Assembly (NCBI GenBank): GCA_035582835.1
Contig: JAYKAV010000922.1
Location: 1,028,329-1,092,328, forward strand
Source: Phoebastria nigripes
Taxonomy: Eukaryota; Chordata; Aves; Procellariiformes; Diomedeidae
Reading direction: 5' to 3'
DNA length: 64,000 bases
The notes under the pieces are model-generated. The model made no database searches and was not told the origin of the DNA. It was given only the letters and a program-made list of their open reading frames with translations. How positions within the stretch are numbered: the stretch's first letter is position 1; each line of letters begins with the position of its first letter. Position numbers and translations under genes: made by a program. Positions 50,484-63,230 of this stretch are shown here, piece after piece.

Positions 50484-52228
50484 GGAAAAGGCTGCCTTGA
50501 CGTTATGAACCATTTAATGTTCCAGTGTTTTGGGGGACCATGTAAATGCATGAAAGGTTGTTGTGACATTTGAAGTTCCTCTAATTGATTTGCAACCCAT
50601 CTTCTCAATCTTGGTAGATCAGTTCTGAGAGTTTTTAGGGTTTATGTCTCTGTGATTGTTACATTCATTGTTCAGTACAGTGACAGTGAGAGATCGATGT
50701 TGTCTCTGTGTACAAGGAAGGTTGTTTCATTTTGTGGGATAAGTGGCTTTTAGTTTTACACATTCACACAGTAAATCCAGAGAGCACAGAACTCTCCTAG
50801 TCCTGTCCAGGTCACTGCTATTAATGTATATGAATAGTAGCATCCTAGATTTTTGTGTCTTATGCAGCAGAAAATATGTCTTGAAATCAGTAACTAAAAG
50901 ATATCCTATAATCTAAGAACGATCATATTTCAAAGTGGTGCCTTGTGTTAATTTTTGTGACTGCCTCATCAGTAAAAATGCCATCTTTCTTGCTGCTAGA
51001 TAAGTCACTGTTAAAATTGCCCCCATCTATTTTAATTCAGTTTAAGATAGTAATTTTTTACTCAGTGTTTCTGCATCCAATTCTAGCCAAAACAACACTG
51101 TTTAGAAATGACAGAATGTTAAACTGTAAACATGAGGNAAGACCTCATAGGTCATGTTGCCCATCTGCCAGAATGTGAGTACTGCCTACAGTGTGTATTT
51201 TAGTACTTAGTCTAAGTTTATACAAAGAGTTTTAGGCAATAGGGCTTCTATCTCTCCTCTAGGGAGATTATACTATAGTTTGATGAAATTGCCACACAGC
51301 TGTATCAGTGTATAAAATGTGCTTGCCTGCCCTTGGCATGAAATTGAAAAATATTCCCATGTTAAAAATAGCAAAATATTTGTTGAAAAACAGGCAAGTA
51401 TAATTTTCCTGATTTGAAGTGCTTCTCAGCATCATTCATAACATCAAAGAATTTTTTTTTACATTTCTTCCTTTCGTTTTTAGTCTAACTTCTTAAGTCT
51501 GTCTTTTTAGAATTGACACACCTATTTGCACCCTTAATCTAATTTTGTCAGGTTCACAAGGATGCTGTTCCCTTGATTATTTCTTGACAGGAATTGTCTT
51601 CATTTTTTTCCTGGGCCTATAATTTTGATTTAAATGAGGTGTATTTTTAAGGTCCTGTATGAGTTCTTTGAAAGACTGTCAGTTTTGCTGTACCCTCCAG
51701 TCATGTTGTTTGTGTTTCTCAGACTTAGAGTGGCCCCAGGCATTTTCTTTGCTTAAGCAATGACATATAGTAGAGCTGTTTTTATGGCACTGTTACTACT
51801 CATCTCAAGTTCAGTTCCTTTACATGGTTTCATTATTCTACAAACCTGTGGTGCCATGTTGCGTTGATTTTGTGTTTTGCATCTTAAAGTATAGCATCTT
51901 AATAGACTGTATGTTAGCAGAAGAAGATGTAGCTTTCCTGTGGAAAACTCCTCTGTGAACAATAACCAGTTGCTACTTTATGTGGTTCTATTTTTACANG
52001 ATAACTTAACCTTCCCTGTGGCTGCAGTACTGCTTCCACTTTCTCTTCGTTGCCTCTGCTACTCGTCAACATTTTCTTTTATAACTGAAGACCTTGTTCT
52101 TTTGCTTTCTTCTGCTGTTGCAGTCTCACCTCCAATATATGATTTGTAGATTTATCGGAAGATAGGATGAATATGTAAAAGATACTGAACAAATATCTGT
52201 TCTACAGTGAAATTTCAGAAGAAGAGGT

Positions 52229-52802
52229 GTGTTGCAGGCAAAGCAGACTCGACTTGGGGAATTTAAATTTTCTGCCAATTAACATAAACATTTTATTATT
52301 AAGTATTGAGAAACAAAGAAGATAAATAGTTAAACTAACACCTAGGGAAAACACCTCTTTCCCAGGCTCAGCTTCACGCCAGACACCTCTCCTGCCCCCA
52401 GTTGCCATCGCTGGTCGCACTCGGTCCCTCCGGTGAGGCGAGGGTGGCACAGGGAGTCGGTGTCNGGGTCAGGGCATGGCAGTTTCTCTCTGCCNCTCCT
52501 TGTTCCTCACTCTTTTCTTCCACTGCTCCTTCCTTCTTGTTCCTTCTGCTCCAGCACGGGCCCTCCACGGGCCGCATTCCCTTCAGGGTGTTACCCACTC
52601 CACCATGGAGTACCAGAGGCACAACTAACTTCTTCAGAGGTGCCACCAGCTTTGCTGACTGCCTCAGCCGTGCCCTGCGGCGGGTCTGGGCTGGAGCCGG
52701 CTGGAACNGGCTCTGTCCGGCACAGGGCAGCCCCGACCCCTCCTCACAGAGGCCGCCCTGCAGCCCCCCGGTGCCAAAACCTCGCTGTTTGTGCCCAGTA
52801 CA
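52229..52802 (-). mobile_element. Avian ERV LTR, antisense, 3' end truncated
   Basis: The + strand shows 'agcagactcgacttggggaa', 'gtattgagaaacaaagaag', 'cttcagaggtgccaccagct' and 'ccggtgccaaaacctcgctg', and ends at 'cccagtaca' (52802), which is TGTACTGGG in sense. It shares these blocks, in order, with the LTR at 45487-46205, but keeps the U3 start and lacks the last part of U5. The DNA between the two LTRs has no gag, pol or env, so they are separate insertions, not a provirus. Frames such as 52433-52870 come from its GC-rich composition. Confidence 0.82.
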
Positions 52803-55800
52803 AGGTGGAAGGCAGGTATAATACGAGCTTCATGTTTCAGCAGGATGTATTGCTTAAAAGGGGCACTTGAACGTAGCAGATTAAGGTATAACAAGATACA
52901 AAGACTAGAAACAGGACTTTTTTTTTTCCTCTGTGCAAATTTTTAAACTATGAGGGAAATTGGTCCTAAAAATGAAAAGAAAATGGTGTGAGTGTATTTC
53001 CACCATCTATCAATCTAAACAAAATTGCATCATCCTGAAGGGAACATTCTCTTTTTTCAGTCAAGCCTGATGGTATTACACGGACGCGTGAGGAGAGTCC
53101 TCGCTAAGCTCGGCAGCCTGTGACGTTCCTGCTGGGTGCTACAATCTGCAAAATTATGGAAAAATGGCAGNTTTAGAACGGACTGCCCTGCAAGTCACCC
53201 ACAGAGCACCCAGTCTCTCAGGCAGAAGGACCTCAGTGAGAAACCTGAGATTAAAAATGGTTGGCAAGCCCTATAGTAACATACTAAATAGTTGTGAATT
53301 ATGTAACAGTGCATCTCCATTGAGAAATGCATTTTAGGCCACATGAGGCAAAACCTTGTAAAACGCCTGACTTGCCCTGAACCCTGGATAGCTTCACGTT
53401 NTACACCGATGTTTCTTATCTTTTGAAATAACGTACTGTGAGTACAGTCATCCTGCAATGATTTGGGGTTTGAAACAAGCTGTCNGCAAGCGATATATTT
53501 GGAATTATTTTAATTTTATTCATCACGTAGTGATTCTGGGACATGAAGGGACACTCTGGGACATCAATTAAAACTTTTCCAGAGGACGTCAGGTTAGAAG
53601 TTTACTTCTACTGACATAAAAATCAAAACCCTCTTTGCTACAGTACAGCCCAATTTAACTTCGAGTTTGTTGCAGATAATTCAAAACCAAATTTAATTCT
53701 TTAAGTTCTTCCTAAATACTGTTAAATATACATTCATTAAGTGAAAGCATTTGGCAAAATAGCTTTGCTCCTATACATACTTAGCCAGAATTGGTGAGTT
53801 AAGTTGATGCATTTTATGGACCACTGTAACCCTCAGCTCTTCTCCCGGCAACGTCAGTGCTGAAACAGGATGAATGGTGATTTTGCTACTTCTGTTATAC
53901 CTGAGAATCTCTCTAAAACTGTAAAGACGCTTTCTTCTGTATTTCTTATTCTTTCCTCTCTATGGAGAGTTTTAGCTGTAGCACCAGTAAGTCTTGGTCT
54001 CTTCCGCTCTTGCCAAGCAGAGGTAAGTCCTCTTTGACACTAATTCCATTTTTTCTGGGCTGCTGCATACAGTGCTCAATGTAACTGATTAGCTCCTGAA
54101 AGCAGGTGTTTGGTTCTTTGGAATTTATGTTCTGATAAATCTCTTGAATAGATAGTGAATTCTGTTAAAGTAATTTCCCTATTTCACATTTAGTTTTACA
54201 TTCACTTTTTTTTGTTGTCTTCATCTGCGTTGTAATTTTTAGTCCATTTGTTTCTGTGTTTTTGAGGCTGGTTATAAAAGTCTCTATGCGGGAATAAATG
54301 TTACACTCAACCTGCAGGTACTTCAGGCTGTAAAAAGGTAACAGAATAAGATACTGGATAACTGCTTTGTGAGCTTGGTGTACCATGATTTTAAAAGCAA
54401 AAAGTCATGCCGTGGGCGATGCAGCCTTCACTTTTGAAGAGAAAGGAGGAATAGAATGGCTGTGGTTTTGCTTTGGTTTTGTTTTCCTCTCTCTGGAAGG
54501 AGTTTTATCTTTATGCACATCAAGGCTGTATCATGCACTTGTAGCATGCAGCTGGGTCAAATAGGATGCCTAAAAACTGGGTGCATGCTTTTGTCCTAGT
54601 CTGTGTTTGAGTGTATGTGCATACATGTGTATGTGCATGTTTGTGTGTGTATAGGGTTTTGTATATACACTTACGTACACACACACTTGTCTTGTTTCTG
54701 TAGAATGTTAAAACCCAGTTGCAGTGAAAAAGTATTTTTAAATAAATGTGTGAAGTAGTCTACACTCCTGAGTAATGCAACAAATTAATATATTTTCAGG
54801 TTAAAAGAACTTGACAGGTATTTGAGATTACTTTCCTGTAACTTTCCTGTAACTGCACACTTTGTTGTGCAGCTCTTCTTGAGGTTTACACTGTTTTATA
54901 AAAAATCTGCACCAATCCATGGTTAATAAGGCTAATGCTTAGGCAAACTGTAGAAAAGTTAAATCGTTAATGTTTAAGAAAAAATGGGAATGCTCAAGTC
55001 AATGAGACCGTTTGCCATTGTTAACAAGTCTGTGGATAACATAAGCATTTTGTGTTACAGTTTTCTTTTTCCTGGATTTTTAATTTCTGGATATTTAGCT
55101 AATGTGCTTTAAAAATAAGATACAAAACAATCTGAAAGCAGAATATTAATTTGTTTAATTAATTGGTTCTAAATTATTTTTGCTTATTACTACTTTCCTG
55201 AACCTGCTTGCTAAATGCATGCACACTCTATAAATCCTGCCAGGAGAAAAACAAAACTAATACTGAGTAGAAACATATTAGCTTAAATTTTGACTCCATT
55301 GAAGCAGATCAATGTTTTACCATTAACTTCAGTTATGCAGGGACTTTCACTCAGAAATTTTTAGATCTGATAGATGTAGCAGAATGTCATTAAGATGTTT
55401 AAAATGGAAGATGTAACCTGTTTTGGTAATTTCATAGTATAAAATAAGTTAGCTTATCTCTTAGGTTTTCAGTAGCATCACTCCATAACACTTTATTTTT
55501 GCAGTGTATCTTTCCACTAATATTGATTGTAGTGGCAAGATTTTTCAAATATTTCATCTTTTTATAAAATTGTTATGAATTATATAAAATCTGAAAAAAG
55601 TGTATACGTATCAGGTGTCAGAGTTTTGAAGATAAAAAGACCATATGGAACATATTTCTATTTTTGTTCTCGATTCTAAAGTTTCCATATCCAGACTTAA
55701 AACATACCAGAAACTGGCATTGCCTGGATTGGTTAAAGCTGTTGTTTTCTTAAGAGACATGCTTTGACCCAGACTTTGGGGAAAGTTCTGAAGCACAGTG

Positions 55801-58800
55801 GAGATCAGATCAGAGATCAGAGCAGAGATCTATGTAATAAATGAATGTTATGGCCCATTCACTTTCAAAAGGACATGAACACGTGCTAAAGNGGTATATC
55901 TAAAAACAGGATTTAGGCCTAAATTTCTGTTCAAAGTTAGAGCACTGGTGTAAGACACTTTGCATCAATTTCTTTTGTGAGTCAGTAGAGATGTGATAAT
56001 GGGACCTCTGTGTGAATCTTAGTATGGCATTTGGCATCCTAGAATGAGACAGATGGATCCACACTGTCTAGTGATAGGAAGGTTATCACCTCACAATTTA
56101 ATGGGTAATAACATTTAGTTGAATAATATCTTCACTGGAAATTCAGAGGTACCATAATTATCCCTCATTCTCTATAGAGCTTTTCCCATTGACATTTCTG
56201 TGTCCTTCACTGGATCTGATACTGGGCAAAAAGTTACCATTGTGTTAATCATTGCTAATTCAAACTGCTAACAGGCAGTATCAGTACAGGTGAAACTTCA
56301 ACAACTGTAAAGTAGGTGCTTTCTTGCCATTCCCTCTGGCAGCCTGTGGATCCATGCAGAAATGTTAGGTTTTCCTTNGGTCTAAATTTTTTTGTTTAAA
56401 TAATGCCACAGCTAATACACTTTTAAAGAGGAAATTATTCCTACAGATTAAGTAAAAACCAATGCAAAACCCCAAGCCCAAAAATAAGGCCACCTTCTTT
56501 GAAAGGCACTATTTACCTTTAAATTAAATGGCTTTTTATGAGGCTGCATTATATACATAGGGAAAGGTCTCGAGGATTTCTTGAGGCACTTTTCTTCTAT
56601 TCTTGACAGCTGCAGCCTGCAAGCAAAGCTGCTTTTGACTTCTGTTTTATGTCTCTAAGTAGAGGTAGGATTGTTTGCTGAAAACATTGCTGAACATTCT
56701 TCAGATCTTCAGAGAGGCTCCCTGTCTTTTATATTTTCTGTTTAATAACAAGCAAATGACTTTTTCTCCTTCTTAGTCTTACAGTTTGTAATTCAGTGGT
56801 AAATACGACGAAAGGTTCTGTGTGTTCTGTGATCTTAAGGCCTCATATCATGCCAGAGAATTACTGTTTTGACATCTAAATTATCATTTAATCTTTCCTG
56901 CCATTGTGTGTCAATGTAAATCTATTTCTTGTGGTTGTGAAAGGAAACTTTTGAGAATACGAAATGAATTTAAACTAATTCAGCGTTACCTTCTTAAGGC
57001 CTCAAACAGTCTGACACATTATATCTGAGAGATGCGGCGTGCCCTATTCATGTACAAATATAAGGGCTGCTCCACTTCATATTATTAAGACACAAAGTGT
57101 TAACATTTTGAAGTAAAATAAAACTGCAACTGAATATTCCAGAGAGTGTTTTAGAATTTAGGGCTGGCTACCTGGAAAGATGAGCCCTTAACTCTGACAT
57201 ACAGTCCGCAGAGTCAGGTGTCTGCAAAAGATGGTAATAAGCCACTGACATCCCAACTTACTTTTTAAATGGTAAAATATAGGCTGTTGTATTACTCTAA
57301 ATTTCACCACCTGTTTATTTTGAGTTTACTTAAATGTAATAACGTAGATAATGATGGTGATTCCTCAACAGGAAAACAAGCAATTGAGAGTTCTGAGTAA
57401 AATTAAAATCGCAGCTAAGAATAAGTATAGGTGGATAGTTTCAAAATGATCACATACTTGTTTTATTGTTTTCTGGTTAAGAAGTAATATGTGCTGTGCT
57501 NGTTATTTATAAAATAGTTACCATATACCTATGCAAGTAGTTTCATGGTCTGGTGTTGAATACAGCACTGCATAGTAGGAACAGTTAAAACAAGGAGTTA
57601 TGAATGCTCCAAAAAGAATGAAGTTCAATATAATATGGATAGTCTATAAAACTGTGAATGTTTTAAGTAAAACCAGTCAACCAGGATAATGCTAGCACTC
57701 ATGGTAAAGGGAAAGTTCATCTCATCTGAGAGGTGTGAGTCATGTCATACACTTGTAGAGAATTTGGTAGCAGAGTAAATGTTCATGAACTAGACCGTGT
57801 GCCTTTTTGTTCTCTTTCGACTGGTTTCAAGTGCTTTCACTGTATCTTGCTTTTAAGTTGTGCTTTTGGTGGAAAGGCAACTAGACTGCCTGACTCGCTG
57901 CAAGCAGAACAATCTCATATATATTTGTGGAAGCAAAGCCTGTTGTGCTCAAGTCCTTTAAAAAGAAAAATATTCTTCCTCCTTTTTTTTTTCCCCAAAG
58001 CTATTCAAGTTTTGTCCCAGCTATGCCAATCTGTCACTGCAGCTGTCAGTGTGATGCCTTTTCTTCAAAGCACAGAGATGGCTCAGCTGAAAGCACTGCT
58101 TCTAGTCAAGGGCAGGAAAAAGGTCCGCGCAGGGAGCAGTAGTTATAAGGCTGACAGGCGGCATGGTACATTGTCAGCATAATATAATAGTGTATAGGTA
58201 AGGATTAGGGCAGAAAGGAAAGTGCATGAGGAATGGGGAAAACAGGATCACTCAATTCACTACACTTAGTAAAATTCCCTCTTTTGGTGATTCGTTTGGA
58301 TTTATTTTGCAGCTGCAGAACGGTGACTATGTTCACAAAGGCCTCTTCTCATCTTTAAAATCTGATTGCAAAGTCTGGGAGTCCTCTGTCTTAAGAAAGG
58401 GCTGTCTCTTTCATGAACTTACTGCTACTGATTTGAATTCATCCTACAAGTTAGGCAGTTACAGACATTTAAAATTTTAAAACTCCCTAAGTACAGATAG
58501 ATTTTTTAGTTCTTGCCAACCATCATCTCTCTTAAAACTTTGACCAAATTAGGCCAGTTTTGCTAGAGTTGTTTTATAGCTGGGAAAAGCTAGGTGAAGA
58601 GTAATTAAATGTCTTGTCTAAGACTGCAGAGCAGGTCAAAGGGCAGAGCTAGAAATAAAGTCATTATCTTTGTCTTCCAGAAAGCCATTTCTTCTTCTCA
58701 CCCAGCCTAAATATCTAAACCATAGATAGTTTATATGNGTGTGGGTATATAGAGTGTGACAAATAAGAGGCAGTGCTGTCTCAAAGACACAGTAGGCAGA

Positions 58801-59799
58801 GATTCTCAAGAGAATCTAGAAATTTTTTTTACGTGCATTTGTTATTTCATGCACAATTGGAAGTATTTTTGATGAGCGGATGAACTGCTCTGATAGATTT
58901 GTCAGTGTTCTCTATAAGAAGTGTACAGATATCTGGGTATCTTTTTTGAGAATTTGGTGACTCAGTGCATGTGACGTGTTTTTAAGTCAGAATAGATATA
59001 GACACATCATCCTGGAAGGTAAAATCCTTCTGACTCCCTGTTGCTACTGATCTTCTTTTGACCTATCCCTTGAGTAACTTCACTGTGATTACAGGACCAT
59101 TTTGATGCTGTTGTGTACTCCATGGCTAGCACTGTATTTAGGGCTCTCTCCAGTGGTTGCAAACAGTCTTCTCAACTCTGCATGATTAAAGCCTCCTCCT
59201 TTTCTTTAAAGCATGAGCTACAAACAGGACACAACTAATAAAATCAGCTCCATTTCCTGCACTTAAATGCAATGTGGTAGCTCAGGATGTCAGTGTTCTT
59301 CAAATTACCATATGTTAGAGACTGAAGCAAAATGTTGTATCAGTTTTCCCAGTTAAAAAAAAAAAAAAAAAAGAAAACCCCAAATCACCACACAGACTCG
59401 CTGTCCCACACATGCAAGCACACATACACATGCACAGATAGGAAAAGGAGGGACGGAGAAGGAAAATGCACTGATGATATTAGTTGTGAGTGAATGGTTA
59501 TAGTCACTGTATCCATCTGAAACTACTGCTCTGTGAATTTTCTCATGCCCATCTGTCTCATCAGGATGCATACCTCAGTAGCAGAAAGTCATCAGTTTGA
59601 TAGTTGAAGTTCAACTCTTCCAATCAGTAAAGAATACAGTAAGCACTGTATTAAAATGAACCCTGAAAGATATTCTTGCTTGAAAGACAATTTTTTACAG
59701 GCTCTGTAGGAAGGCTAGGCAGGAAAGGATCACACTATTCAAAGGAGCAGCTTAAATGCTCAGACTTTTGCTGTGGAAGGGGTGACAGGCCAAGTGAGA
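52803..59799. other. Intronic, nothing recognised apart from simple repeats
   Basis: AT-rich sequence. The 146-codon frame at 57742-58182 has no Kozak or splice support and no relatives I know. Short local repeats occur at 54829-54852 (actttcctgta twice) and 55803-55829 (agatcag units). Confidence 0.55.
54600..54690 (+). repeat. GT-rich tract followed by an AC-rich tract (imperfect inverted repeat)
   Basis: A GT/AT-rich left half ('gtttgtgtgtgtatag') is followed after a short spacer by 'tacgtacacacacactt', so the two halves could pair as a hairpin. It is most likely microsatellite decay. Confidence 0.75.
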
Positions 59800-61050
59800 G
59801 CCTGGGGGTCAGGATTAGGTCGGAAGCTAACAAATGGAAACATCCTGGTGGGTGCCTCCGGGAAGCCTTGTCAAGGCTCATGAAGGACAGAGGGAGGTGA
59901 TTGCAAAGAGGCAGATCAATTTACAAAGGGTAAATTATGCCTTGCCAACCTGACAACTTTCTGTGATGAGATGACGAGCTCTGTGGGTGAGGGGAAATCA
60001 GTAGGTGTCATTTGCCTTGATTTCAGCAAGGCTTTCGGCACAAATTCTCAGTCTTGTAGGCAAATGAGAGAGAGTGTGAACGGATGGATGTACTAGGTGA
60101 GTGGGACACTGGCTAAACCACCAGATGCAAAGGGTAGTGGTCAGCAATTCAAAGTCCAGTAACTGATAGCAAGTTACTTGTGGTGTTTCTACAGAGTTGA
60201 TACTGGTGCTAATGCTGTTTAACATCTTCATTAATAACCAGAATGATAAGATAGAGTGCACTGTCAGCAAGGTTTTAGATAACACCAGACTGGGCAGAGC
60301 AGATAACCTGGACAGTTGCCATTCAGGGGGATCTNGATAGGCAGGAGAAATGGGCTGAGAGGAACCTCATGAAGTTCAATGACAACAGGCAGGAGTTCCT
60401 GCACCTGGACAGAATAAAAAAATGCAGCAGCCCCAGCCAGGCACAGTCCGGCTACGCAGCAGCTTTGCAGAGTGAAGAAACAGGTTGCACGAGTCAGCCA
60501 TGTGCCCTCGCAATGGTGAAAGCTAATAGCAAACTGGGCTGCACTAATAACAGCCTAGGCAGCAGTTAAGGGACATCTACTCATCACCTGTGAGACTGCA
60601 TCGGGAGTACTGTGTCCAGTTCTAAGTTCCCCAGCATGCCAAAGTGTGTTGGGTGGAGGATAACCGAGATGGTGGTGCGCACAACAGTGACTGGGTCTGG
60701 TGCACAGAACATACAAGAAAAGAGAGAGCTCAGTTTGTTCAGCTCAGTTCTCAGCCTGGAGAAGAAGAGGCTGTGGGAAGAATCTAATTGCTGTCTTCAA
60801 CCCTCTAAGGGATGGTTAGAGAGGAGACAAAGCCAAACTCCTCTCAGAGATGCACAGGAGAAGTACGAGGCAACAGACACAAGTTGCATTAAAGGAAATT
60901 CTGATTAGATATAAGAGAAAACTTTTCTCGGTGAGGTTGGTTTAGCACTGAAACAGGGATCCAGCAAGGCTGTGAAAGTCCTTCTGAAAGCAACTGCAAC
61001 TGATAGTGTGAAGGACGTGCAGGTTCTGCTTGTGCTTGTAAGAGGAAGTA
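59800..61050 (+). mobile_element. CR1 LINE relic, sense, reverse transcriptase degraded
   Basis: Recognisable ORF2 blocks occur in order. 'ccttgccaacctgacaactt' at about 59941 leads into codons reading GVICLDFSKAF at about 60005-60037, the conserved CR1 reverse-transcriptase motif LDFSKAF. Next come 'ctgtttaacatcttcattaa', then the position of the catalytic FADD, which here reads VLDN (about 60273-60284), then 'gggctgagaggaacctcatg', and finally the late-ORF2 blocks 'actgtgtccagttctaagtt' and 'ctcagcctggagaagaagag'. Frameshifts, stops and an internal loss after 60060 disrupt it. The missing catalytic aspartate makes it certainly inactive. It is 5'-truncated and its 3' end is approximate. Confidence 0.88.
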
Positions 61051-63176
61051 AAGGAGTAACTGAGTTTTCAAAAGAAATTCCAAGTCCCCTAAATATTATT
61101 TTTTATAGTGTTCCCACAGTTACTAGTTTCTGGTGGAGAAATCTCTTTAGCTTTACTTCAGGAAAATCTGATACGGATATAAGGCTTTGTTCCTCAATGG
61201 GTTAGAAGCAACTGGTGACAATATGAGAATGCTTTGGAAAATGACTTCTGAAAGATGTTTGTTATTTTAATAGATACTGTTTTTTAAAGCAGTGGAAAGA
61301 TGCTTTCATTCTGAAGATTGCAAACTTCGTTTATATTTGGTACTAGACCTTCCCATAGTATGTAAAAATAAAAAGAAAATCAACGAAAGGCAAAGTTTGG
61401 TAGAGACAACAGAATACTGTAAAAAAAAAATCTTTTTCTTCCTGTGGAAAAGGTAGTAGTCTTTAAGTGTATTGAGCTAAATATTTATGTAAGTAAAAAC
61501 TATGATTCTGAAAAGGAAATCCTTTGTTTAACCTTCAGTGATAATACAGTTATAAATCATTCCATATACCTAAAGCTAAAAATATTATAATCAAATGGCC
61601 TTCAGCTTTTATTTATCACTCCCAAGTGTCCAGTGTTATAGGGCACAATGGGAATAAATGGGTATGGGTGTATAATATCTTTACAGATACTAAGCATTTT
61701 AACATTAAACTGTACCTTACTATGATAAGAGATACATGCCATGAAATGTATACACACCAAATTGTACGCATTTCATTTTTGGTTTTTTATTTACAGGTTA
61801 CACGGTTGTATAGAAATAATGGCATTAATCATCAGTAGCTGTTGTGCAGTAACATACCATTTCCCTGAACACAGAATTATCTTACCATAACTACACCAAA
61901 ATTAGAAAGAAACTGTGATATTCTCAAAGTATTTGAATTGCTGTGCTAATGCTACATTCTTAATTTGGGTTACATTACTTAGGTTTTGAAATCCTGCAGT
62001 GAATATTTGACAATAGAAATATGATCAGTGTTTTCAGTAGTGCTGTAATCATCCCTGCCATGCACAAAGAGACCCTGCAGTCTATACAAGTTTAAAGTAC
62101 AGACAGTCATTCATTGGCTAATATACAATGTAGATAAATAGAACTAATGAGCTACTATGCTAAGCATTAGTATGTTCTTCAGCCCAATACAATGCCTGAA
62201 GAGTCTTTGCTGACCAAGCAGGCATTAGTCAGGCAGAGAAGGGGTGCCCTCCATCACTTTTTGTACTACACTGACTACATGTTGATCCTTCTCCTCATAA
62301 GTCCTTGAGTTATTAACAATCCCATCTCAGCAGTCCTCCCTCTGTCTGACATTTTACTTATGGTGTGTGGCTCTACTCTATACTTTCTCACAGCTCTGTA
62401 GTTTTCTCCAGAGTCTGAGCCAAGATTATGCAGCTGGGTCGAATCAGAGCTCAGCCTTGGGTCACCACCGCTGAACCCCAGCATGGGAAGAGGAGGAGGT
62501 TAGGGCATTTCAGGTGGCTGGAAACTAGCCTGGATATGGGTTTCATCAGAAAGTTAAAGATCAGGTTGGGCAGATTTACAGATTCAGAAATCTTTTTAAA
62601 CTGGGTCTATATTTCAAACTGAACATCAGCTGAGTGCATATGAACCATGCAGAATACATAGCTTTGACATAAATACCATAGTATACGTGCATATACATAT
62701 ACTACATGCCTATATAGTAACGGTAAGTAGTGTAAACATAAAATGTTGAGGTTTATCCTCTGTAAAGATCAGTTGATCATCTTGGTTTTGCTCAAACACA
62801 AAAAGTGGACTTGTAAGGTAAGGGAAGCTGAAACCTTCACCCCCAAGGTCCACTAATTGTAGGTTGAATGCATCATGTTTCTTATAGTTCTACTAAAAAA
62901 TGAATGACTAGTTATTATATGTTCAGGATGTGATCCAAAGTCTAATGAAATTGAAAAGAAAGACCACAGTGAGCTGTGATTTGGGGGTTGAGAATCTATT
63001 ATTTCCTTCATCCTTAATTGACTGAACAGTACCCAAAGTTATATACTGTTGTATGATGTGAATTCAATGAGAAGATAGGCTTTTAGACTTTTAATTTAAT
63101 GTAGCATTATGGGCATTTCAATATTAATGGATTTCAGATTTTTAAATTTCTTTTCTCTTTTTTTTTCCCCTTTCAG
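61051..63176. other. Intronic, nothing recognised
   Basis: AT-rich sequence leading to the 3' splice site. The last 40 bases (about 63138-63176) form a strong polypyrimidine tract, and a ttaat at 63124-63128 could serve as a branch point. Confidence 0.6.
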
Positions 63177-63230
63177 GCAAGCCCTGCCCCTATAATTGTC
63201 AACACAGACACCTTGGACACAATCCCTTAT
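63177..63230 (+). CDS. DLG2: DLG2 coding exon: 18-codon linker before PDZ1
   Basis: The exon translates to ASPAPIIVNTDTLDTIPY, identical to the mammalian DLG2 sequence as I recall it, where the next exon continues VNGTE and then PDZ1. The acceptor is cccctttcag|GCA with a long pyrimidine tract, and the donor is TAT|GTAAGT. At 54 nt with phase 0 on both sides it is a symmetric exon, and it is the common joining point for the alternative N-termini of DLG2, including the exon at 31364-31681. The paralogue DLG1 has a related linker, but the preceding exon at 31364 is diagnostic for DLG2. The PDZ, SH3 and guanylate-kinase exons must lie beyond the right edge. Confidence 0.95.

Larger units (their letters stand above)
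46206..52228. other. Intronic, nothing but weak repeat relics
   Basis: AT-rich, with no recognisable exon. A CR1-like tail near 46.46 kb and a TTA tract near 50.45 kb are listed separately. Open frames of 60-98 codons occur on both strands without splice framing. Confidence 0.55.
31682..63176 (+). other. DLG2: DLG2 intron 1 of the short isoform (31,495 bp)
   Basis: The intron is bounded by GTGAGC at 31682 and by a long polypyrimidine tract ending TTTCAG at 63176. Phase is 0 on both sides. It holds two LTRs and a detached LTR fragment, one large CR1, homopolymer and microsatellite tracts and much AT-rich unique sequence. I found no further DLG2 exon in it by reading for PDZ, L27 or linker peptides, but small exons could be missed. 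Confidence 0.85.

Noticed and set aside
51095..51180. Possible ancient LINE tail ('gacctcataggtcatgttgc')
   Set aside because: The similarity to old amniote CR1/L3 tails is too short and diverged to call.
45487..52802. Possible provirus between two related LTRs in the same orientation
   Set aside because: The roughly 6 kb between them carries no gag, pol or env similarity, each LTR is truncated at a different end, and the interior looks like AT-rich intron.
57742..58182. 146-codon frame
   Set aside because: No homology I recognise, no acceptor or donor placed around it, and an overlapping alternative frame; it is consistent with chance.
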